Source: Chaetomium olivaceum
Lineage: Eukaryota; Ascomycota; Sordariomycetes; Sordariales; Chaetomiaceae
Length of the DNA: 64,000 nt
Direction of reading: 5' to 3'
Assembly (NCBI GenBank): GCA_039881045.1
Contig: JAYWVB010000027.1
Span: 186,001-250,000, forward strand
The position numbers were made by a program, and so were the translations under genes. This document shows positions 57,020 through 64,000 of the stretch, in pieces (within the stretch, counting starts at the first letter, position 1; every line of letters begins with the position of its first letter). The notes beneath the pieces were generated by a model that did no database searches, had not been told where the DNA came from, and saw only the letters and a program-made list of their open reading frames with translations.

Positions 57020-57911
57020 CTACCTCTTCCCTTTTGACCCACCCGCAGCCCACTGATCATCAGACAGGGACGACTCCTCATGAATCGTATCCCCCACCCT
57101 GACCTTGGGCTTACCCGGCTGCTGCGCCCTGTGCCCTCGTGAGCCCCGGGACCACGTCGAAGGCCCCGCCACCGCCGCCGAAGACGAAGAACCCGCCGCT
57201 GCCGAAGACCCCCCCGCCGCCGCCGTCGCTGCCGCCTTGCCCTTGGCCGTCAACCCCTTGTGGAACAGGGTCGGGGGCGGCACGAGCGGGCCCGGCAAAC
57301 CTTCCTCCTCGTCCGACGACCAGGTCAGGGCCGACGCGACGTGGCGGGGCTTGGGCTTCGGTTTGGCGGCCACAGCGGAGACAGCGGGGCCGGCGGGGGT
57401 CGCGCCCTTTTGCGGCTGCGGTTGTTGCTGCTCGCCGCCGCGGTGGTGGCGGTGAAGGTGGCGACGGCTGCGGCGGCGGAGGAAGGGGAACACCAGGGGG
57501 AGCCTGGTCGCGAAGAGGGCGGTTAGCACCCCCGCGAAGGCGCCCGAGAGCATGCCGATGATGACGGCGCCGGTGAGCTGGTGGTGGGGTTAGCAGTTAT
57601 GATTGGGGAGGGAATGCTGGGTTGGGGCTTACATAGATGAGGAATGGCTGTAAGGGCGTGTTAGCATCCGTAGTAATCACATGTGTTTGTAATGTCTGGG
57701 ATGGGAAAGGTGCACTTGCCCCGTACTCCACGAGCAGCGTTATCGTCGCCTCAAGGCACCGCATCACGAGCTTCCATGGCGTTCGGATTGGCCATGTCAC
57801 GAGGCGGAAGAGGGCCTTGAACACCCAGAGCGCCAGCATGATCGGCTTGAAGCAGAATGCGAGTGCCCCGAGGACGCGACCGAGAGCGACGGATGTATTT
57901 TCGGAATCCAT
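57020..57911 (-). CDS. Small integral membrane protein of unknown function
   Basis: Three exons are inferred (minus strand): 57911-57720, 57647-57633 (15 nt, encoding P-F-L-I-Y) and 57577-57020, for 254 residues. The N-terminal half is hydrophobic: LGALAFCFKPIMLALWVFKA is followed by a Trp/Pro-containing amphipathic stretch, then VEYGPFLIYLTGAVIIGMLS and GAFAGVLTALFATRLPLVF, suggesting two to three membrane segments or hairpins. The C-terminal half is cytosolic-type, with Arg/His and Gln repeats, an acidic WSSDEEEG, Ala/Ser-rich runs and a short conserved-looking end, VGDTIHEESSLSDDQWAAGG. The first intron (57648-57719) lacks a GT donor but has GCAAGT with a GCTAAC branch and a TTACAG acceptor. 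I do not recognise the family. The hairpin-plus-basic-tail layout would suit an ER or lipid-droplet protein, but that is a guess. Confidence 0.7.
57633..57647 (-). other. 15-nt internal exon of the unknown membrane protein
   Basis: Five codons (P-F-L-I-Y) sit between a TTACAG acceptor and a GTAAGC donor and join the hydrophobic segments L-L-V-E-Y-G and L-T-G-A-V-I-I-G in frame. Confidence 0.6.
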
Positions 57912-58550
57912 TTAGAATAAAAGTGTGTGTCAGATGGGACGACGAAAGGAGTGTGTAAAAAGATGGAAGGTCGATGATGTCGGTCCTCCACTGGAATGAC
58001 AGGCCTTCTAAATAGGGCACCAGAGGCGGTCCAAGCCCATCAGATGACGCCGGTGAAACTGTCCGGCCAAAGCCGGGCTGAGGGCCTAGGAACCTAAAGC
58101 ATGCATGGCTTGTTGAGACACCAAAATATCACAAGGACTCTTCGACGAGTGCACAGAGATTGAGGTTGGAGGGTTCTTGATCTGGCATCTGGAATGCAGG
58201 AATCGGAGTGGTGACCTCGATACACCGATGACAGCTTGGCTGCCCCACATAAATGTGTAGCTTCCGGGTTTGCTCTACCTCTTTAATGTGATGAATATAA
58301 AAACTATGAACTTCACATGAGCTTCACATGACCACCAGAAATATTACCTTCTGATTCCTTTGCAGCCCTCTCGAGACACAGACTCTCATAATTAGGCCAC
58401 TTCTCTCCGTGCTTCGTCGTATGTCTAAAAGGTTACCTCGTTCACTCCGTCGCCAACCTCACCACACCCGACATCAGCGGTCTTGCGCCAAAACCTCCCA
58501 CTTACAAAAACCAACACCCAACTCCTAGCTACATCTAAAACAAATCAAAA
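57912..58550. promoter_or_regulatory. Divergent promoter region, membrane protein / POP8
   Basis: A 640-bp interval between divergent starts. CA/AAC-rich sequence precedes the POP8 ATG. No specific motif recognised. Confidence 0.5.
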
Positions 58551-59156
58551 ATGGACATCGACCCTCCCACGCCCCAGAATGACCCAACAACAACAACAAC
58601 AACGACGACGACAAACCCAGGCCCACACCCCACCTCAACACCAACCGCAACACAAACACCAACAACGCCCACCACCCACACCCGCACCCTCACAACCTTC
58701 ACCCTCAAAAACCCCCCGTTCGCCTACGCCCACCTCTCCCTCACCACCCCAGCCAACCCCAACACTAACAGTAGCGGCCCCGACATCCTCCAACTCCGCG
58801 CCTACCTCACCACCGCCCTCCGGCAGTTCCTCGGCGACACCGGCGCCGCCATCCCCATCGACTTCTTAGCCGTACAGGGCAGCGGCAGCGGCAGCGGCGT
58901 GGGGGGGTCGGACGCGTGGGTGCGGGTGCCGCGGGCCGACCTGGCGGCGTTTGTCGGGGCGGTGACTGCCTTTGGGGGGATGGATATGTCTTTGTCTTCG
59001 TCTTCGTCTTCTGGGGCTGGAGCTGGGGCTTCTGGGGCCGGGGGGGAGGGGGAAGGGGGCGGCAGGATGGTGTTGAGGGTTGTGGCGAGTGGGGATTGGT
59101 TGGGGAGTTTGATTGGGAAGGAGGGGGAGGAGGGGTTGTGGGCTGGTTTAAGCTGA
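58551..59156 (+). CDS. POP8: RNase P/MRP subunit POP8-like protein
   Basis: An intronless frame of 201 residues. After a Thr/Pro-rich N-terminal stretch of ~45 residues comes the Pop8-like fold, TFTLKNPPFAYAHLSLTT, DILQLRAYLTTALRQFLGDT, AAIPIDFLAVQG and a C-terminal WVRVPRADLAAFVGAVTAF strand-helix. In yeast, Pop8 is a small component of RNase P and RNase MRP that process tRNA and rRNA precursors. The call rests on this pattern, especially K-N-P-P-F-A-Y-A-H with the two helices, and is moderate. Ser/Gly/Ala-rich inserts lie at SLSSSSSSGAGAGASGAGG, followed by a second strand region RMVLRVVASGDWLGSLIG. The G-rich sequence after 58900 makes this stretch prone to sequencing error. Confidence 0.7.
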   Translation: MDIDPPTPQNDPTTTTTTTTTNPGPHPTSTPTATQTPTTPTTHTRTLTTFTLKNPPFAYAHLSLTTPANPNTNSSGPDILQLRAYLTTALRQFLGDTGAAIPIDFLAVQGSGSGSGVGGSDAWVRVPRADLAAFVGAVTAFGGMDMSLSSSSSSGAGAGASGAGGEGEGGGRMVLRVVASGDWLGSLIGKEGEEGLWAGLS

Positions 59157-59689
59157 TTTGTCTCAATCCGCATGGAGGCGCGGGGAGGTTAGTTGGAGGT
59201 TGGTTTTGATTTGATTCAGGGGCTGCTCGATATCCTGCCTATTCTGATATCTTAATCTGGGAGACGAGAGGTTGGTTGGGGATGGGTTTGATTAGACCCA
59301 GGGGCTGGCTTGATCTGATTTAGGGTCTGGCTTGGTTTGATTTGGGGGGCTATATTCGCCCAGCTCGCTAGCTAGTATCTAGATACGAGGCGTTTATCTG
59401 CGCGGTGACGCACCGATGTGGGATAGACGGTCCAGCTGTAGCTCCCTTGCCGGCTCCTAGCATGGGACGCGGAAGGGATCGTGGAAAGGGGCTGGCTCCG
59501 ATGGGACTTCCCGACCGCCCATGATAGCAATCTCGAGAAATATCTGACAACCCATCAATCATCGACAAAGCAGCGCTATATGGGGCCACCTAGACGTCTA
59601 GTCATAACAGCCCCTCGTAGAGTAGGGAGTATGCAACGACCTCTCAATCCCACAGGCCGTCTCTGGTCTCGCATTGACAGCGGCAATAT
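59157..59689. other. Convergent intergenic region, POP8 / PPT1
   Basis: 533 bp between converging stops, with a repeated TGATTT/GGGGCTGGCTTGAT-like pattern near 59200-59345. No gene recognised. Confidence 0.5.
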
Positions 59690-61490
59690 TTACATGAGCG
59701 AGGACATCACGGAATTTTGGGCATAGGCCTGACGTCATGTTAGCGTGTGGACAACAGAGATGCAATTTGGTACCGCTTACCATAGGCCGGATGTTGGATG
59801 CGGGACAGCGTCGAACTGCGTGAACTTGAGCTTGTAGTCGGGGCCGATATTGATATATGCGCCCCTATTCTCTGTCATGTCGCAGTACTTGGGCGCCGAG
59901 AAGACTGGGGTGTCATGATGTTAGTAGCCATCCCTTTCAGGGTGGGGGGTTTCAGGCTAGAACATACCGGTGATGCACTTCCCGTCGTGCTCTTCCTCGT
60001 AACCTCCCATCCTGACCTCGTGACTGCGGATGACCGCCTCCAGCCCGTTCTTCTCACAAAACCGCTTGGTGACGTCGGGGCCAAACTGCATACCCACGCC
60101 ACGCTTGCTGGGACCCCTCCCGGGCTCCGTCTGCGGGTCAGTCCACAGCATCTCCATCATCAGGCCAGCTTGCCCGGGCTGCCGCTGCTTATGCCTATCG
60201 AGTTTTCGGATGTCATCTAGCGTTACGTTGTCGTCCGAGAATAGACCACCGTGTAGTACAAAGTACTTCTTGCCGATCAAAGTCGCCAACGGCAGGGCAG
60301 AGAAGCTTTCGGAGAACAGCTTAAATACCCTGGGATCTATTAGTATGCCGCCCCATTGTGCTGGAGACGGTCAGAAACATACCGCTCGTTGTATTTCGCC
60401 TTGCATTCGCCTTCAAACCCATAAACCCTGTTCATGTCGTCTGTCTCGTGGTTGCCGCGGTTGATGAAGAAGTTCTTGGGCCGCAGCCATTTGTTGGCGT
60501 AGAGCAGCAGTGCAATCTCGGTGGACCAAGAACCCCGGTCCACGAAATCGCCGTTGAACAAGTACCAATGCTTGTCACCCGGGGTACCGTTTAACCTGAA
60601 CAGCTCCATCAGGTCAAAGTATTGCCCTGTCAACTGTCAGCATCTCACACAGCTCCTGTAAAGCCCGGATAGGTTAGACCCACCGTGAGTGTCACCGCAA
60701 ACAGTAAGCTGGACGTCCTCGGGGATATCGACCTCGACCATGGTGGGCTCGTCGTACACAAGCTTTTTGACCGCCAGGATAATCTGGTAGACGTATTTCT
60801 TGTGTATTAACTTTCCGTTCTTAAACCTCTCGGTCATGTCGTCGATGAACTCCTGCGTCATTCCCCCTTCCAACCTGGCGCCGTCGTAGGCGGGCTCGAC
60901 AGCGATCGAATCCACATCGAGACCCTCGGCAGCCGATGGCTCGTCCCCGACCTCAATGGCGGCGAAGAAGGCGAGCTGTCGCACAATCTTTTCGCATTCA
61001 ACCAGTTTAAGCTTGGCATCCTTGTTGCCCGGGTCGATCTTGACGCAAGTCTTGAAGTCCTTGACAGCCTCTTTGGGCCTCAAGATGGCGGCGTATGCTG
61101 TCGCTCTCCGGTAGTAGGCCTGGATTCCGGAGAACTGTCAGCCTCTGGGTGCAGCGGTGTGGGGCGAGATAGGGTCATTGCGCACCTTGACGAAGCTCGG
61201 CTTGAGTTCGATAGCTTTCGTAGCATCTCTGACAGCAAAGCCGTATGCTTCCGTCTTCAAGTAGGCCTGTGCAGAGGGACATGGTCAGTCACGCGACCAG
61301 AGGCGCTGGCGGGCAAGGCTGATGGAGGGGTTGCGCGGACCTGAGCTCTGTTGGACCAGAAGGTGGGCTCCTTGCCGTTTAGTTCGATGGCCTGGCTGTA
61401 CAAGTCGATCGCGGTCGGCCAGTCGTGCGCCGCAAAGGCCTTGTTGCCTTGGTTCTTGAGCTCCGTAGCCTTCTCCTCTGGGGTTGCCAT
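59690..61490 (-). CDS. PPT1: Serine/threonine phosphatase PPT1/PP5, one frame break
   Basis: A TPR-containing phosphatase that acts with Hsp90. Seven exons are inferred (minus strand): 61490-61341, 61266-61186, 61119-60684, 60626-60383, 60329-59968, 59904-59781 and 59728-59690, for about 478 residues. The TPR repeats occupy residues ~5-110 (LKNQGNKAFAAHDWPTAIDL, AYLKTEAYGFAVRDATKAIE, AYYRRATAYAAILRPKEAVK). The PP2A-type catalytic core shows CGDTHGQYFDL, FNGDFVDRGSWSTE, NRGNHETDDMN, FVLHGGLFSDD, RSHEVRMGGYEEEHDGKC and VFSAPKYCDMTENRGAYINI, covering all metal ligands. In the sixth exon the family sequence shifts frame at about 59791-59797: reading gives P-H-P-T-S-G-L-W-stop, whereas one more A gives P-H-P-N-I-R-P-M and splices to AYAQNSVMSSLM. 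This looks like a missing base in an A run. Confidence 0.93.
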
Positions 61491-62182
61491 CGTCTCGGAT
61501 AAGAAAGTGCTACCTGGAGGGTAGGAACATGCGCAGTACTTGATAAAGCACGGATAATTAGTAGTAGTTTCGAGGTTGTTTATTTATCTAGACAAGGTAG
61601 AACGTAAATCGCACAAAAGTCGGGACCGCACGGTCGAGTGATGGGCAAGCGCACTGAAACCTGAAGGCAAGATGCGATTAAAGTTCGGTCCAGTTCTGCG
61701 GGTTGCCTTGGGCGTGCGCTAATCGGAGGTCCAGACTCGGGCCAGGCCTTGGCGTCCCAAACCACATGGTGCTAACCCTGATAAAGGCATGCCACATAAG
61801 CGGATGCTTGTAAGCGTGCGTTAATGTGGCAGGGGTCCTCCACCGGACTCCCTCTGTTCTTCGAGCTTCATTTTTTGAAACCATGACCTGACATGGACGA
61901 AGTCGATGTTTTGAGATTCACTGTCTAATCATACGGTAAGTCACTCAATGCGTGATTGACAATACCAGAACATGTTTCAAGAACCTCGCCGATATAGCAT
62001 GCTGATGGGTTTCAAGTCTTTCGACGCCCACACTGATGAGAGGAACCACGTATCGAATTCATTTGTGAGAAAATGGTGTGTGGTTCAAGGATCACATACA
62101 GTCAAACTTGACATTGTCAAAAATATGAGCCTCCCCTCGCTGGGTCCATGCCGAAGCCAAACGCCGCGCGCCCTCAAGGAAT
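61491..62182. other. Upstream region of PPT1
   Basis: 690 bp between the PPT1 start and the stop of the next minus-strand gene. It should hold the PPT1 promoter. No gene seen. Confidence 0.5.
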
Positions 62183-62753
62183 CTATCGAGCGGCCCGCTC
62201 GGCCTCATCATCGCTGTCGTCCATGAACCCTTCCTCGAGGCTGTTGTGTGATTAGCGTGCGGGTACTTCAACTGGAGCTGGCTTTGAAGACTGACTCTCT
62301 GCTTAACCTCCTCGTACTGTCGACAGGGTTCCCCCTTTGCTGATCTAATACTCTCCTCGCAGTGGTCTCGTCCACGTCCCCCAACTCTTCCCCCTCTTCA
62401 GAGTCGAAAGAATTCCGTTCAGCCACCACGATGCCGTCAGAAGCCCTGGCTCTCCACGCCGACGGAGCCATAAATCGGAGTATGGCGCCCTGCACTCGCG
62501 CCCTGAGTGACAGCGTTTGGTTCGATATTGTTTCGAGTGGTAGGTACTGGCTGTATCGGTTTCGGTACCGTTGCCATAGTGGGACGAGGACGAAGGTTGC
62601 GACGAGGAAGAGGACGAGCGAGATGACCGCGGGAACGATTAGGGTCTAGGAGCGATGGATGTTAGCACGCGACACCAACGGGAGATTACGCGGTAGTTAG
62701 GTTTCTTTGTTACGACTCGCGCTTACCTTGATAACCGCAAACGTCGAACCCAT
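62183..62753 (-). CDS. Small single-pass membrane protein of unknown function
   Basis: Three exons are inferred (minus strand): 62753-62727 (MGSTFAVIK), 62645-62296 and 62240-62183, for 144 residues. One strong hydrophobic segment lies near the N-terminus: TLIVPAVISLVLFLVATFVL, followed by the positive cluster WQRYRNRYSQYLP, suggesting an N-out/C-in anchor or signal anchor. Further on come SLRARVQGAILRFMAP and acid-rich stretches (FDSEEGEELGDVDETTARR). Splicing at GTCAGT to an AACAG acceptor ends the protein with RLSRDLEEGFMDDSDDEAER and AAR. The intron has a CTAAT branch. The composition and splice signals support a real gene. I do not recognise a characterised family. Confidence 0.75.
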
Positions 62754-64000
62754 CGTGTCCGAACGGCCAGGTGTCCTGGGGCGCTGCGCGGGAAATGGAA
62801 TAAAATGCGAAACCAGGTTGGGCCCCTTAGCTAGTAGATGCTCAGATCATCCAGACGTCGCCGCAACAACTCCTCAACATCCGCACCACAGGGGCCAACA
62901 GAGTGTTCAAAAAAGCAAACGCCAAAAGCACTAGTGTTGGTTAAGAAACCGGGGCTGAGACGGCTTCTCGAATGCGATGCTTGCAAGCTGGCAACGCGGC
63001 TCATGCAATTGCCGGGACGCACAGATCTTGGCATTGATTTCCATGTGGACCCTTCTTGGCATCCCGCAATCATGGTGGGCCCGCCAGCGGCCCCGGCCCG
63101 GTCGTTTGATATCGATCTTGCATTCTCTTGATTGTTCTGAACTCATCAAATTGGACGGGTTCTGAATGATTGGATGGCAATTCATACGCTGCATTCTTGG
63201 AAACCTTTCCGTCGCCCGCAGCTATCCCGATATGTAAGTTCTGAGAAAGTAGCAAAAAAGGGGTGGAATAATGAGAGACGGTTCTAGAAACTCTCCGATC
63301 CTCACTTAACTAACCAAACAGAGACATCTTTAAAACTTGCATGCCAATTTAGAGACCGACCGAATTCAACGACGGATATTTCCAGGGTGAGTGATTTTTA
63401 GCGTGTTTCTGTGGTGACATTTGACTGGTCATGGACCTATCGTTGAATACACAGTACGTACATACTGGTAAGTGCTATGATACAACCACACTCGTCGTAT
63501 TCCGTGAAAATGAAACAAGACGGACTCAACAGTGGCGGGTTCAGGCGGGCTCTTGATTGCATGTTTCAAGCATCTGCCTGTGGCTCAGACCACCCTGCAG
63601 CTGCGGGGTTGAAGCGTGCGACACCAGGATCAAGGCGGGCAACGCACAGGCCACATGCCGCGGCACGGTCCCTGCTGCGTTCGCCTTCTCTCTGAGAAAC
63701 CCAGGGGGCGATCCAAGCTAGACCTGTTTCAGAACCCGGACCCCCTTTGTGACCTCCACGCTGTGTGCGTGTGTGTGTGTCCCGGCGGTGGTTACCGATC
63801 CTGCGATTCAATATTCAATAATTGTGGCCGCCTTTGCTCACAGGGACATTCCCGGCATCGCACTCATTATACCACCTAAACTTGCGCCGGCGATCCAGAA
63901 ACTCGCAAATCCTCCCCGGAGGCGCTTTTAGGTTGCGGGGGCTTCGCATGCACCGTTCCTTCTACATTGGTTCTGACATCGATAACGCTCCCACATTCGT
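62754..64000. other. Right-end region without a recognised gene
   Basis: 1.25 kb at the window edge. Frames are short and non-coding in composition. A short GT repeat lies near 63766-63780. A gene starting beyond the window could have its promoter here. Confidence 0.5.

Noticed and set aside
57105..57561. Plus-strand frames of 116-140 codons opposite the membrane protein C-terminal half
   Set aside because: GC-rich shadow frames of low complexity; the minus-strand frame joins hydrophobic exons with good splice signals.
1..64000. Search for tRNA genes, transposons and secondary-metabolite enzymes
   Set aside because: No T-loop/A-box patterns, terminal repeats, transposase or reverse transcriptase motifs, or PKS/NRPS domains were seen by eye. 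A covariance-model or profile scan would be needed to exclude them fully.

Overview
The window is nuclear DNA from a filamentous ascomycete, most likely a Sordariomycete and probably Sordariales. This is inferred from many short introns (mostly 49-75 nt) with fungal donor, CTAAC-type branch and CAG/TAG acceptor signals, GC-rich codon thirds, a Zn2Cys6 regulator, a class V myosin and a complex I accessory subunit. It holds about 24 protein genes on both strands. No tRNA, rRNA, CRISPR array or transposon was recognised. Exon coordinates come from reading splice signals and keeping reading frames by eye, so individual junctions may be off by a base.

Layout. 1-9.9 kb: the 3' end of an unrecognised Ser-rich gene (+), SRP72 (-), a mitochondrial ABHD11/IMO32-type hydrolase (+), ribosomal protein eS1 (-) and an unrecognised Ser-rich gene (-). 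9.9-13.0 kb: no gene seen. 13.0-18.1 kb: URC1, a GTP-cyclohydrolase-II-like uracil catabolism protein (-), the elongation factor ELF1 (+) and uracil phosphoribosyltransferase (-). 19.3-28.4 kb: the cohesin release factor WAPL/Rad61 (+), Rheb GTPase (+), a 19-exon cytosolic seryl-tRNA synthetase (-) and a short Zn2Cys6 protein (-). 30.1-34.2 kb: a C78-family (ZUFSP-like) peptidase (+), ITPase HAM1 (-) and adenylate kinase 6/FAP7 (-). 35.4-46.4 kb: class V myosin, phosphoglycerate dehydrogenase and NAP1 (all -). 48.3-62.8 kb: the P5B ATPase YPK9 (+), a small complex I subunit (-), the CDK BUR1 (+), an unknown membrane protein (-), POP8 (+), phosphatase PPT1 (-) and a second small unknown membrane protein (-).

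Most genes are unrelated housekeeping functions. The one functional neighbourhood is URC1 and the UPRT gene, two uracil-handling enzymes separated only by ELF1. Gene structure is the most unusual aspect. There is a 4-nt internal exon in URC1, a 9-nt exon in seryl-tRNA synthetase and a 15-nt exon in a membrane protein gene. Four introns are best explained by GC-AG splicing. Against this, six single-site frame breaks fall inside strongly conserved coding sequence of SRP72 (two), URC1 (one), seryl-tRNA synthetase (two) and PPT1 (one). Because these are mostly essential genes that otherwise look intact, base-level assembly errors are the likeliest cause.
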